Assembly: GCA_030789695.1 (NCBI GenBank)
Contig: CM061138.1
Coordinates: forward strand, 14,332,214-14,396,213
Direction: 5' to 3'
Origin: Scilla litardierei
Taxonomy: Eukaryota; Streptophyta; Magnoliopsida; Asparagales; Asparagaceae
Length of the DNA: 64,000 bases
In this document: positions 22,037-34,060 of the stretch, piece after piece
Layout: each line of letters begins with the position of its first letter
Numbering within the stretch: position 1 is the stretch's first letter
The notes under the pieces: model-generated
What the model saw: the letters and a program-made list of their open reading frames with translations, nothing else
Database searches by the model: none
Told to the model about the DNA's origin: nothing
Made by a program: the position numbers and the translations under genes

Positions 22037-24229
22037 TGTTGGGGTTTTGGCGGACCCCCAGAGCTCGGATCCGTATCCGTCCTAAGTCGGACGGACCACG
22101 GAGGCACATAGGCGCAGCGGAAAAAACAGAAATCTTAATTTCTACACTAGCTAAACAATTTAGCTAGGCTCTGGGGAACCAGAACCCAGCCCGATCTATG
22201 CCGACTTGGAGTGGGTCTGACCACTCCAAGAAGGATCTACACTAAGCGACTAATTAAAATTACGCTAAAACGCTTAACCACATACCCTGAATCTTGGCCC
22301 TGGAGCAGGTAAGATGTACCGCACCGTCTTGAGAAGCTCCTCGTAGCCGAGCCGCGTTGACCCGATCTCCCTGAGCCGCCTCGTACCCTCGCACTGATCC
22401 GCCCGAGCCGCTTTCGCCTCCGAGCCGATCACACGCGGTAGAAAGTTTCACTTGAGAAGAAACCCGCGTCTTAGACATCCGGATCGGATCCAAACCCCTT
22501 TCGTAGTCGTGCTAGGACTACTCCAGAGAATAGGAAAGTAGAGAGAGAGATTTAGTCGCGGACCGAGCTTGCTCAATAATTTGGAGCTACCCGATCGTTG
22601 ACTGGTGTGTTTTTCAACGAGGAGAGTGCACCCCTATTTATATAGGGAGTGAGCACTCAACATCTCGTTGCGGGCAATGTGGGACAATTCCCATGAAGAG
22701 AAAAACAATTAAGCCATTTGGCTTAATTTCAATTTTAAAGTTAGCCTTTCACAAAGTCAAACTTTAACGAATTAATTCTCCTCACATACTAAACTTCAGA
22801 CACCAAACAAGCTATCAATCAGAAGAGCTTGGAATGGTGAACGCGTAGGAACTGACGGCGACGAATTTCGACTTCGTTTGACCCCTCAAACAATTGCTCA
22901 AAGTTTAGCAATTTCTCAAAATTCGTAGCCGTCATTAGGGTTTCAAAAAACCCTAATTGACTTAAGTTGCGGGCGCGCCCGCTAGACTTAGCGGGCGCGC
23001 CCGCCCAAGGGGGGAAGGGCGGGCCACCCGCCCGCTGCAAGCAGCGGGCGGGCGCCCGCTGCTGCAGCGGGCCGTGCCCGCTGCAAGCAGCAGGCGCTGG
23101 CCCGCTGCAAACAACGGGCTGCGCCCGCTTGCAGCGGGCGCTGGCCCGCTGCGTGCAGCGGGCCGTGCCCGCTGCATCAGCGGGCGCTGGCCCGCTGCTT
23201 CAGCGGGCCACGCCCGCTAATGCAGCGGGCGCCCGCCCGCTGCACACAGCGGGCCATGCCCGCTGCTGCAGCGGGTCGCGCCCGTTTTGCCCTTGCACAT
23301 GGGCCTCTTGGCCCGGTGGGTCTAACCCACTTCCCCTTGAACTCTTTCTGCGTTTCTGGGCTCGTTTGAGCTCCGATTTGGACACGGTTTGAACCTGTGT
23401 TTAGACCGGGACGATCCCGTCATCCAGGTAACCCTTTCCAACAAGTTTGTTCCTACTAAATTCGTCGTAACTAATTTACAACACGTTTAGTTAAAGTTAG
23501 CATCTAATGCAACGTTATGTCCCTATTGCTATTGTGACTAACTTTCACAACTTAACTTGTGAATATCATCAAATGACATTTCTCTCTATTCTATATTCCT
23601 ATTACTAAGACACGAGTACTACTCGGTGTGAGACCCTACAGCCTGACCTTACTACAGGTTGGGGCTCGAAACCCCTAGACGACGGTCACTACGAGCAGTA
23701 GCTGTCGTCCCTGTTTCAGAGTCATCATAACGTGATCGACCCTTTGACAAAAGTATCATAGGGTTTGCATTGGCTGTGTCAGTGATGAATTCCGTTAGCT
23801 AAAATCCCTTCGTCAAGACTGTGTTTGATGTTGGCCTAGGGTATGGTTTTCTGTCAACCCCATTAGACAACAGTGGTCAGTATACGGCGGTCTTTATTGT
23901 ATACACGTTGTACTACTTGCAACGTACCCCGGCCGAGGATTAACATAAAGACCGTACTGAGCCTATAACACTAACTTCCCTTTAATGGAAGTGACGAATC
24001 CCATCTTAGTCACTTACTCACCTAGAGAGCTTCTGGTGCAACCCAACCTAAGATCTTTCATCAGGACTGGTCCTCGAAGCTAGATCATGGGTCTAAGCTA
24101 CACCGTCCGTTCACAGGTTTATACAGATGACTTCAGGTCTTGAGGATCAACTAACCTATCATCACCCTAGAGTTATTGAAGACAGATCATTAAAGTTAAC
24201 CATTTAATAACTCTAACTTGGTCGTTCAG
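22037..24229 (-). mobile_element. Unclassified 2.2-kb insert with LTR-like ends
   Basis: Starts TGTTGGGG and ends GTTCA(G), so TG...CA ends are present. A minus-strand TATA (CTATATAAATAG, near 22635) with a CG-rich palindromic array upstream is LTR-like. No PBS, gag or pol is recognised. Instead of a 5-bp duplication it is flanked by ~83-bp direct repeats of Copia-B leader. It could be a solo LTR of an unknown family moved by template switching, or filler copied in during break repair. Confidence 0.55.
22970..23290. repeat. GCCCGCTGC/GCAGCGGGC palindromic minisatellite
   Basis: About 15 alternating GCAGCGGGC and GCCCGCTGC blocks, spaced ~10-20 bp. The translated frames over it are low-complexity Ala/Arg/Gly and are not genes. 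Confidence 0.9.
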
Positions 24230-24310
24230 TGTAAAAAAAAGTTTTCCTTTTTAATTCATCCCCAAAACCCCCAATGGTCCCCAATAATTTCTTATATGTC
24301 CACATATTGC
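24230..24310. repeat. Right ~83-bp direct repeat flanking the 2.2-kb insert
   Basis: 81-bp counterpart of 21953-22036. The Copia-B leader continues directly from it. Confidence 0.9.
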
Positions 24311-24497
24311 CCCATAATGTACCGTGATTTTTCACGAATTTTTAGGCCCACAAACGCCCTTTTTAGCCCAAAAAGTCTTTTATGGCTTATTATTAGCCTT
24401 CGTCCCCCTTTTCTCATTTTTTTTGAAGAAAAACTGGCCTGCGAGCCTGAAGCCCAGCAGGTTGGCTGTGGGCATCAGGCCCGCAGTAAATATTTTT
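24311..24497 (-). other. Copia-B leader, third segment, with GGCCTGAAGCCC hairpin
   Basis: Includes a hairpin unit (CCTGCGAGCCTGAAGCCCAG ... GGCATCAGGCCCGCAG, 24437-24490). A second copy of this unit follows solo LTR-2 at 36177-36240, so the leader had tandem hairpin units before the insertion. Confidence 0.75.
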
Positions 24498-25031
24498 TGT
24501 CACGCCCCGCTTCCCATTCAACTTGGAAGCGAGGACGTAAGCGGGTCCGCATGTTCTTAAAACAAGAAGGAGATACTTTTTTTTCTTCCTCCTTGGTTTA
24601 AGCACATTACGCGTCTGTGATAACAACTTGCAGGTTCTTTCATGCAACTCAAACAATATCGATAAGTATTTTATTTCAATCTCAAGTCTAAAAAATGAAC
24701 ACAACAATGTAGGAAATAAAAGAGAGAGGGTCAACACCCATACAAATTTAGAAAGAAACAACAATGTACAAAAATGATGCGATGGCACATCGCATCCTCA
24801 GCGAAGGAATTTAGCGGCAAGGCACTCCTGATCAACTTGTTCAGTCTCTAAGCAACTCTTCAGCAAACCTGTCTAATACCTGACGTATATTTCACAAGAC
24901 AAGGAAATATACGTCAGCGAGGGTCGCTCGGCAAGATTTAGAAGGTTAAGATAATTGACCCTCGGCAAGGTTTTCAAAAAACAATTTGATAGCAATAAGC
25001 GTAACAAAAATAGAATTTTACAATAATTAAA

Positions 25032-25240
25032 GCATGACAAGTGTGTGTACAGCAATAAACATGGCAAGTGCGTGTGTACAGCAATAAACATGGCAAGTGT
25101 GTGTGTACATCAATAAGCATGGTAAGTGTGTGTACATCAATAACATGGCAAGTGTGTGTGTACAGCAGTAACGTGGCAAGTGTAATGTGTCCATCAAATA
25201 AGTGGCAAGTGTAGTGTGTACATTAAATGGCATGGCAGTT
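25032..25240. repeat. ~33-bp minisatellite (GTGTGTACA...CATGGCAAGT)
   Basis: Five to six degenerate units of GTGTGTGTACAGCAATAAAC followed by ATGGCAAGT lie in solo LTR-2. The Thr/His/Leu-rich frames translated from it are not genes. Confidence 0.85.
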
Positions 25241-26395
25241 CTAAACAGGTTGACATAAAGTAATGACTTGGCAAATTGTAATTTCACGTCCGCATTTCTA
25301 TTCACTCATAGGGTTCCCGCCTTTAAGACGTGATGAGTAAGTCATTCTCCTCACGGGGGTATAATCGTGATTGATACTAACCCACCGTATAGGTGGTGTT
25401 CTTGAAGACATGACCCCTGCATACGCTTAGTAGCCGTTCAACCCTAACCCCACCCAAAAGTTTGCCGGAACACGAGCCAGCCTAGTCGTATTACAAGCAC
25501 GAGCTTGTCAACTCACATGACATCACGATTTCACTATTTCGCCTCTTGGGCGCACGAATTCACAAGTTTACGATTTCAGGTATTTAATCAATCCATTCCA
25601 TCAATGTCTATTCATTCAAATGTGTACAAGCAGGTTAATTACCAGTATGGTAGGCAATATGGTATGAAACAATTCTTGGTTTAACAATTCATTATAACGA
25701 TGTCTTAAAAACAAGGAAATTGTACACTTGCATATCAGAGTAACTCAGGTCAAAGCAATTAAAAGCAACGGTTTCAAGATACGTAAAAAGTGCACTTGCC
25801 TGATTTGACGATTTTTAGGGTGCCCAGGTGATCGCAACGGTGAGCGCGAAACATCTGCGAGATCGGATTTCTGTTATTAATCTAAAAGTGTTAAAATTAA
25901 TAACATTGTAATCTAGCTCATGACATTAGTGTTCATACTTACATACCTATGCTTACAGATTATATATAACTAATAACTACATGTGTTACACATATAACTA
26001 ATGTCCAATGTACCCTAACATGTATGTAAATAAGTGAACCAATCCACAGTACGACCATCACATGCACTAACCTACATGAATTTAGCTTACCCATGGTTCA
26101 GAATAAATAAAAGTGCACTGTTTTTATAATAAACAATGTTCTTACAGCTAACATTGGTATTGAAAACTATACACTAATTGAGGTAAGAGCGCGTAGTGTC
26201 TCATATTAATTATTAAGGGTTACGGATAACTTAACACAGATATGATGCTACCCAGATGTACTAATCTTATTAAATAAATTAACAAACCTACAGACTAATG
26301 TTACTTGCTAATTTTATAATATAATAAGAAAAATATCTAGAGGTCTTGACTTCACTACCTAACACCTGACACTAGTACTACTCCACTTACTTCGT

Positions 26396-27320
26396 TTGCA
26401 GGGCTCAAGAGGGAAGCTGTTCATCAGGGCGGCAAGGGGCAGCGGCATGGCGGAGCTCTGCAGACGGGCGGTGCGATCGAAGGGAGAGGCATGGGGATGG
26501 CCCTGTTCCGCTGGAGAGGGAGGCGGGAGTCGGATGTTGGCGGGCTGGCTGATGGTGGTGGGAGGAGGCCAGCGGGACGGCGGGAAGCACCACGGTGGGA
26601 TGCGAGGCGGCCAAAGGAGACCGGAGGGAAGAGGGCCTGGGGGTCTTCGGAGGGTCGAGGTTGCCGGTGGACTCGAGTTCGACGGAGGAGGGGCTGGCGG
26701 GGCGACTGGTCGCTGGGTGAGGCGTGTCGGAAGCTCATCGGAGTTCCGTGAGCAGGGGCGTTCGGATGGGGGAGGCGCGGTGACAGGGTGGCGAACGGGG
26801 AGAGGTCGGGCAACTCGAGAGTAGCGGCCTGGGAGCTTGTCGAGTAGGGGAGGTCGGCGATGAGAGATGGTCGCCACGGCCGTTGCAAGAAGAAGCGGCG
26901 GCTGACGTCGTCGGTAGGAGGTGGGGTCGCGGGGAGAGGTCGCCGGCGAGGCTTGGGTGCCCTTCGACTGAAAACAAGGGAGGATGAGTGGGGAGCAGGG
27001 GAGGATGCTGGCGTTTGTTTGGGGGAGGTGACTGTGTTGTGAGGCCAGAGTAAATGAAGGTGGGGGGGTGGTATAGGTTGCGGCACAATGGAGAAGGGTG
27101 CCTGGGCTTCGAGAGGGGGAGGACTGGTCGGCGTTGGGATTTTTGGTGGAGGGGCTTCCGTCACGGCGAAGCTCGTGCAGTTTGCGGCGGTGGAGTTGGG
27201 CATGTGGCATTGCTAGGTGAGAGTGGCAGTGAGTGGAGTTTAGGGTGGTTCGGGTCTGATTGGAGGACGGCGATGAGATGGCGGCTAGGTGGCAGAGAGC
27301 GGGAAGCATTCGACGTCTGG
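26396..27320. other. GC-rich block in solo LTR-2 with open frames on both strands
   Basis: GC content rises sharply compared with flanking LTR. A 316-codon minus frame (26359-27309) and several plus frames overlap. The minus product is Pro/Ser/His-rich and matches no domain I know. Base composition alone explains the open frames. I do not call a gene. Confidence 0.35.
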
Positions 27321-27544
27321 GCGGTGGGTTAACAGGTGAGGAGGAACAAGGCGGTGGTGGGGTTGGGTTCGTCGCTGGTAAGGAGGGGTATCAGACGAAG
27401 TTAAAGGACAGACGAGGGTCTTGTTCACCGGAGATCGGGTGAGAGGCGAAATGTGCATGCTTGCCTGGGAGCTCGTGGGGCTGTGTTTGAAATATAAGGT
27501 GTTGGCTTGTATGGTTTTTAATAGGGTAATTTTTAGTTTTAGGG

Positions 27545-27690
27545 TGTTATGAATCAACTGTTGGGGGAGGAACCCACAGCCCTTTATTTATAGGCATGGT
27601 AGGAGAGTAGATACATCGAATACATAGATATGGGCGTATCTCTAAGATACCCGCAATCCTAACCGACTCTGGTTATTTCCATTCACAACA
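27545..27690 (-). repeat. 3' LTR of Copia-C
   Basis: TGTTATGAATC to TTCACAACA, followed on the right by the minus-strand polypurine tract AAGGGGGAG. Confidence 0.9.
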
Positions 27691-27716
27691 CTCCCCCTTA
27701 TCCAGCCATAGGTGTG

Positions 27717-28083
27717 GACTCTGCTCAAGAGTACTTCGGGATTCTGAGCGTAATAAGAGTCTCACATGGGGTGGATACTTCAGGATCCTGAGTTGGTGAG
27801 GTTTGCCTCGTTAAAACCTTTAGCTATGGAAAACCCAGTGGGAAAAATCATAGTTAAGGAAAAAGAGTGCAAACGCTCTTTAACTCCCCCTGATTTGTAC
27901 CAGTGACTCTGCTCATGAATACTTCTGGATTCTGAGCGTCACAGAGGGGTGGATACTTCAGGATCCAGAGTTGATGTGATTTGCCTCGTTAAAACCTTTG
28001 GCTATGGAAAACCCAGTGGGAAAAACCATAGCTAAGGGAAAAGAGTACAAATTCTGTCAACTCCCCCTGATCTGTAAAAGCTC
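27717..28083 (-). repeat. Tandem duplication (~188-bp period) of the Copia-C 3' non-coding region
   Basis: Two copies start GACTCTGCTCA at 27717 and 27905. Each contains the GCCTCGTTAAAACCTTT block and ends with AACTCCCCCTGAT, so the polypurine-like tract is also doubled. Copia-B has a single copy (about 14010-14190). Confidence 0.85.
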
Positions 28084-31000
28084 TTAGGCTTTCAGATCTC
28101 GTAGGCTTATCTCATCACTCCTATTTACAATATTCCGAAAATGTACACAGATTACGAATTTTATCACCATCAAGCAGCTGCTGAATCCAGAAACTCTGAA
28201 GAGGTTGCTAAGTTTCGTCGCCTCTAATGTGGTCTTCAGACTATATGGTCAGCTCCACAGAACCAGCCTCTATCCCAGTCGTCACTGGAATGTGATGTAC
28301 CACCAGGCGCCCTCAAATACACCATTGGTGTGATTCTGGAATGGTGAGGATCTCGGAATGATAGGATGATGTTGCCTTCATAAGTTGCTTTGCAGATCTG
28401 TAGGGGATGGCCATCCACTATGGGTACCCGTTCTGTGATTTCTCAGCATAGGGACTGGACCTGAAACCTGCATTTGCATAAACATTGGAGGATGCTACTA
28501 CATTTTGTAAGTCCAAATATTTCGACCCTTGGAGGAAGCGCAGAAGGCTTAACTCAGGTCTAATGGCCCTTTTTAGGTGCCAACTATCTCTGGCTAATGA
28601 GTTTACTGCAATTGCTATACCGGGACACATGTAGTTAGCCAGGAGTGCATGATTGCACTAAGATAAGGGACTTTAGGACCAGTTATATCCTCCCCCTCTT
28701 CCAGCGATCGGAAGGGTTCTTTTTTGTACATCCATTGAGTATACCACCGTAGGTGTACTTTGGATGACAATGGTCCTTTTAATTTCTCCAACGCACTTCT
28801 GGGCGTTTGTAACAGGATTCTATGAGCCATGACTTTATATTTTGCCTATGTCTTTTCATGTTCAAAGGTCAGGCTTGTACATGTAGTTCGGTTTTCTCTT
28901 CAGGAGATCCGATGAGATTTTAGTTGTCTCCAACTATGATCTCTAATCCTGTTCTTTGCACAGATGCAAAGACAACCTTCAGTAGGAATCATTGACTTGT
29001 CAAGTGATTCTCTTGGTTGTACATTTATTTGTTATACTTATATTTCTTCATTTGAATAGACGTCCCGAAGTCTATTCAGGCATTTTAAGGAGATGTGAAA
29101 ATTATCTTTACAAGATATCCACGAAGGTATGCCGTCACAACATCCAATAACAGCATATCCAAAATTTTCATTCGCCAAATCGTAAGGTAGTCGCTTTTGA
29201 TAACTTAGGGAGACTGATGCATCATTTATGAGACATGCTCATTTGAATTTGTTCGATTCCTAGTTTCAGCGAAATTTTCCTTGGGCTATAGGTTGTACCG
29301 TATAGCGTACGATTTTGTATTTATTTTTCTTATGTTTGCAATACTTTGTTTTATCCACAGGTTTGACACCTTTTGGTGTCAGGACTTCAGGTCCGAACAT
29401 TTCACGTTTCATAAGTGAGTCCAGCTCATCTTCTATTGCCATGTTCCACATTTTGGCCAATCTCTACGTTTGCCTTCTAGCAACGGAGTGTGGAACGATA
29501 ATTTACAAACATCATCGCCATTGCGATGTATATGGCAATATGGTACGTGAATACATTGTCGACAATTTATGTTCTATCTGTCCAACACCTCCCCAGTACG
29601 TACAACATTTACTTAATTTCACTTTTTCCCGGCAATTCCTCTGCAGTGGATTCCGGGAAGGGTGATGGTGTGGACAGGAGCTCATTGTCCTGTGGTAGTA
29701 TTGTCTTAAGATCTCCAGGAGTTTCTTGTCCTAGGAGCCTGGTGGTCTGCCTCTTTTCTGTTGAGAATCAGCCACTTCTGCTTCTGGTGGATTGCATCCA
29801 TTCTCGGGGATGTCAATCCTAGCTGGAGTTTTTGCAGCAGGGATGTGTGATCTGACAATCTTCTAGTTGTCAATAAATGATTCCGGTAATTGGTAAACAG
29901 TGTTCTGTATGTGGAGGATCTTCGGGATCTCATCTACACATTGTATTGTTACCGGATCATAGTGGGTCAAACTTTTTGTATCCCACGTTATAATTTTCTT
30001 CGCGCCAGATTTTCTAGTATCTGGGCCTATTTTTGGGAAACTCGTCTCATCGAAATCACAGTCTTCAAGATGTGCCTTAAATGCGTCCCCCGTTTGAGGT
30101 TCTAGGTATCTTATAAGTGAGGGTGAGTCAAACCCTGCATGGATACCTAGGCGACGTTGAGTACCGTTTTGGTCCTCTTTGGTGGTGCAATGGGGATTTA
30201 AGACTGCGCGACCGAAGATTCTCAGATGAGAAATGTTCGGTGGCATTCCATATGCAAGTTGCATTGGAGACTCTGACATCCAGAGGGTCTTATTTTCATT
30301 TACGATGCAGCATGCAGAGTTTGCATGTCCCCATGTATCCATAGGCAATCGGGATTTAATGGACATTCAGTCCATTGGAGTCTACTTTTCAGTGACTCTG
30401 TCGACCCATTTTGGGTATGAACATGCGGCACTTGTATGTTCATTTTCAATTCCCGTTGATTGGCAGTACTCTTGAAAAGACTGAGAGGTATATTTCCCAA
30501 CATTAACCAGACTTATTTACAACTTTTTATTGTCTGGGAAATGTGCCCGCAACATTTTTATTTTTGTGCCAATAGCTTTGGAAAAGCTAAGTTGCGGGTC
30601 TGTAGTAGACACACGTACGGATATTCTGAGGATGCATTTATCAGTACAGTGAAGTACTGAAATAGCCCACTAGGGGTGGTGGATTTTATCCACATCTATC
30701 TCCTTGTATTCTTTTTGAGGAAGCGTGGAGATTCTTTTTCAACTTATTGTGGAGATGGCCTTGCAATTAGTTTTCCCTTATAGTAAGGGATGCGAGGGAT
30801 GTTTTCCCTTCTGAAGAATCTTCTGGTTCTTCAAGTCATACCCATAGGATAAGATGCGATGCATCATCACAAATCCAGGGTGGCCAAGTCCATCATGCCG
30901 GAGTAAAAACTCGGCTGATGTCGGGCACTTCAGGTGCTCCGTTTAAATTCTGCTTCCTTTCTCCGAATCTTCGTATGGTGGAGGCCTATAAGGCTCTCAA

Positions 31001-31434
31001 AATGTTCAAGTGTGGATTTTACTCCTTGTTCTTGAGACGTTGATACGGTAATTTTTTTTTTCATTTACATTTGCTGTTTCCAAGTGGAATCCGTTGCAAC
31101 AGATGTCCTAGAAACTTAGAAAGTTTCTTTTGGAATTCGGAGGGATTAGTGCATCCTTTATTTTTGTGTCGTTTGGGGGCAACAGTGTTGCATTCCCTAG
31201 ATCTTCAATATAGCCCTGATATTGGGCTTTGTATTGAAAGAGATCGTACGTGTTTATTGTCTACTAATTATTTATGAGAGCAGTTTCAAAAGATGAAACA
31301 TAAAGGCACATGCATATTCAGATAGACATATTCATTTATTGTCTACTAAAATTTTTCAACCAAAACAGATTGCGTAATACAAAAGCTCTCATAACGTGAG
31401 ATGTTTTAAACAATTTGCTAAGATAAAAGTAAAG
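28084..31434 (-). pseudogene. Copia-C pol remnant
   Basis: Integrase core pieces are clearest (29863-30503, including the I-S-H-L-R-I-F-G-R region). RNase H pieces (about 28150-28420) and the RT N-terminus (about 29266-29460) survive with many stops. The RT catalytic segment is unrecognisable as an open frame. The protease site has become V-D-N-K-H-V-R. The tail L-R-D-L-K-A is retained before the stop at 28084. Confidence 0.8.
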
Positions 31435-32394
31435 GCTAGTCAAGCATGTCATTATTTTCGAAGTCGCCAGCTGAAAAACTTAACTGGAGCATCAGATGTC
31501 ATCAGGTTTGTTTCAGCTTTATTTTTCTCTTTATACAAATCCTGGAGATGATGCGGAGTTCGGCACACTCTGGACCAGTGGCCTTTCATGCCACAATTTT
31601 GGCACTGGTCTTCCCATTCCCTCTTGGGTGGGGGTATATCATTTCTATTTTTGTTATTTCTGTGCCTCGTGAACTTCCGCTTACTTTCATTATTTCGCTG
31701 CTGCTGTACATGGCCCTTGGCATTTTTCTGTTGACCCCCCTTCTGTGGTCTTTCTTTTCTTTTATTATCTCTCTTCTTTTTGAAGGAAGAGGAATAGTGA
31801 GCTTCTGGTGGGGGGCAGTGCCGGGAAGCGTATATTGCGAGTGGAGAGAAGAAGCTCTCTGTTTTGCTCGGCCATGAGTAAACATGACAGCAGCTCGGAA
31901 TACTTGGTGAACTTGCGTTCACGGTATTGCTGCATGAGTATCGCATCTTTTTCATGGAAGGACGTATACGTCTTTTCCAGCATGCGATTTTCTGAGACTT
32001 TTTCACCACACAACTTCAGGCGTGCGGTGATGCTAAAAAGTGCCGAGTTGTACTCAGCAACGGACTTTAAGTCCTGCAGTCTCAGGTTCTCCCACTCGTA
32101 TCGTGCCCTTGGGAGTATAACATCTTTCTGATGTTTATACCTGTCCTCAAGGGCAGTCCATAGCTCAAGTGTATCTTCGACCGTAAGGTATTCAGCCTTT
32201 AAGGTCTTGTCCATATGGCGGCGAATATAGATGATGGCTTGCGCCTTCTCTATATCGCTAACATTTTCTTTTTCAGTCACAGCAGCGATGAGGGTCTTTG
32301 CCCGCAAGTGAAACTTTACATCTAGCTGCCAGCTTAGATAGTTTCTACCTGATGCTTCCAGTACTTCGAAATTAACGCTTGCAATATTAGCCAT
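31435..32394 (-). pseudogene. Copia-C gag with CCHC zinc knuckle
   Basis: The ATG at 32394 opens a frame very similar to Copia-B gag. The sequence breaks frame around 31790-31800, then continues through a Lys/Arg-rich stretch into an intact knuckle (C-Q-N-C-G-M-K-G-H-W-S-R-V-C near 31590). It ends N-D-M-L-D at 31435 after another shift. Best-preserved coding part of this element. Confidence 0.85.
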
Positions 32395-33341
32395 TTATCT
32401 AGCAGAGCACAAACATGCATGAATTAATAATTAATTCAGAGAAAACATTTTCATGCGGAGGCAATATTTAACGAAAAACTAAATGTGTGGATCGGCCAGT
32501 CCCACAAGAAAGAGTCCAAAAAAAAGTCCACGGTCCAAATTATACAAATTTGCAGCTTAAAGAAAATGAAAATACAACTTTGGAAACCCCGTGGGTCCCA
32601 TATGAAATCTCCATCTTCAAGTGTGGCCTCCGTCTCCATGGAAGTTGGTCTTCTTTCTTTGACATTTACATAAATTCCTCACTACAATTTCTCTCAAAAA
32701 TAAAAGAGAAGTGCGGGAAATAAACTGTGGGACTAAACGGCCGATCCAAAAACCACATTTAGCAATTCATGCAGAAATATTGTGCTCATAACATTTTCAT
32801 CAGACATTTTCATCACAGGCATCACATGCATTTAATATTCGCAGAGATGGATAAATAATTTAAACACTTAATAATTATTGGACCACTGGGCAACGTCATA
32901 CACCGTTAGGTTAGGTTACTAACGGCAGAGCGGTCGCAGGATCTTCCTAATTATTAAGTTTTAAATACAATGCACAACCACGCATATAATATCCAACAGA
33001 ATATACCAGAGATGCAAAGCATGTAAATATGATTTTTGCAGAAAAAAATCATTACAATGCAAAGGTTGTAAATTGAATGGGTTTAATCAATTAAATTGAT
33101 TAAGAGCCCAAAATAAACATTTTCTTTGTCAGAGGGAAAAGTTTCCCTCATCATCCCAAAAGCCCCCCAAGAATCCCCAAAAAGTCCTCGCCTGCCCGAT
33201 ATTTGTCCCGTAATTTACCGTGATTTTTCACGAATATTTTGCCCTTAAATCCCCTTTTTAAATTAATTTTTAGGCTAACAAGTTGCCTTTTGAGGCGAGT
33301 TTATAGCCCTTTGCCTCCCCCAAATTTTTTTTTTCATATAA

Positions 33342-33530
33342 ACCAGCCTGCGGGCCTGAAGCCCGCAGTCGACCTATGGGCTTCAGGCCCATAGGGTTTT
33401 TTTTGGGAATCTGTGGGCCTGAAGCCCACAGATCTGCAGTGGGCTTCAGGCCCACAAATCTTGTTTTTTTTGTGAAAATCTGTGGGCCTGAAGCCCACAG
33501 ATCTGCTGTGGGCTTCAGGCCCACAGATGT
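33342..33530. repeat. Tandem GTGGGCCTGAAGCCCAC hairpins
   Basis: Five to six inverted units: GGGCCTGAAGCCC followed ~10 bp later by GGGCTTCAGGCCC, separated by T-rich linkers. Confidence 0.9.
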
Positions 33531-33559
33531 CTCTGTTTTTTTTGGTGTTAGGGTTTTGA

Positions 33560-34060
33560 GGTGGGGGGCGCCGCCGCCGCCCCCCTGAACAGGAGGCGCG
33601 GCGGAGGCCGCCGCCCCCCGCTGCGAGGGGGAGCGGCAGGGGCCGCCCCCCCCCCCCCCCCCCCCGCAGAGGGGGGGCGCGGCCAGGGGGCCGCCGCCCC
33701 CCGCTGCGGGGGGAAGCGGCGGGGGCCGCAACCCCCCCGCAGAGGGGGGCGCGGCCAGGGGGCCGCCCCCCCGCAGAGGGGGAAGCGGCCAGGGGGCCGC
33801 CGCCCCCCTCTGTGGGGGGGGGGGACGGCCGGTGCGGGGGCCGTCGCCCCCCTCTGCGGGGTGCGGGGGGGGGGGGGACGGCCGGCGCGGGGGCCGCCGC
33901 CCCCCTCTGGGGGGGAGCGGCGGGGGCCGCCCCCCGTGCAGAGGGGGGGCGGCCACGGGGGCCGCCGCCCCCCCCTGAGGGGGGGTGCGGCGGCTGCGGC
34001 CCCCCCTATGGGGGGACGGCGTGGCCGGGGGGGTGGGGGGGGCCGGCGGCGAGGCTGCCG
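33560..34060. repeat. GC-rich inverted minisatellite in the Copia-C leader
   Basis: Alternating GCGGC/GCCGC blocks with long C and G homopolymers (for example C at 33647-33665). Analogous to the arrays in Copia-A and Copia-B leaders. Confidence 0.85.

Noticed and set aside
22959..23392. Overlapping frames on both strands with Ala/Arg/Gly repeats
   Set aside because: Artefacts of the GCAGCGGGC palindromic array.
22037..24228. Standard solo LTR with a 5-bp duplication
   Set aside because: Flanking pentamers (ATTGC and GTGTA) do not match; the only flanking duplication is the ~83-bp repeat.
26359..27309. 316-codon Pro/Ser-rich minus-strand frame as a host gene
   Set aside because: No recognisable domain, equally open on the other strand, and located within a solo LTR; kept only as a low-confidence note.
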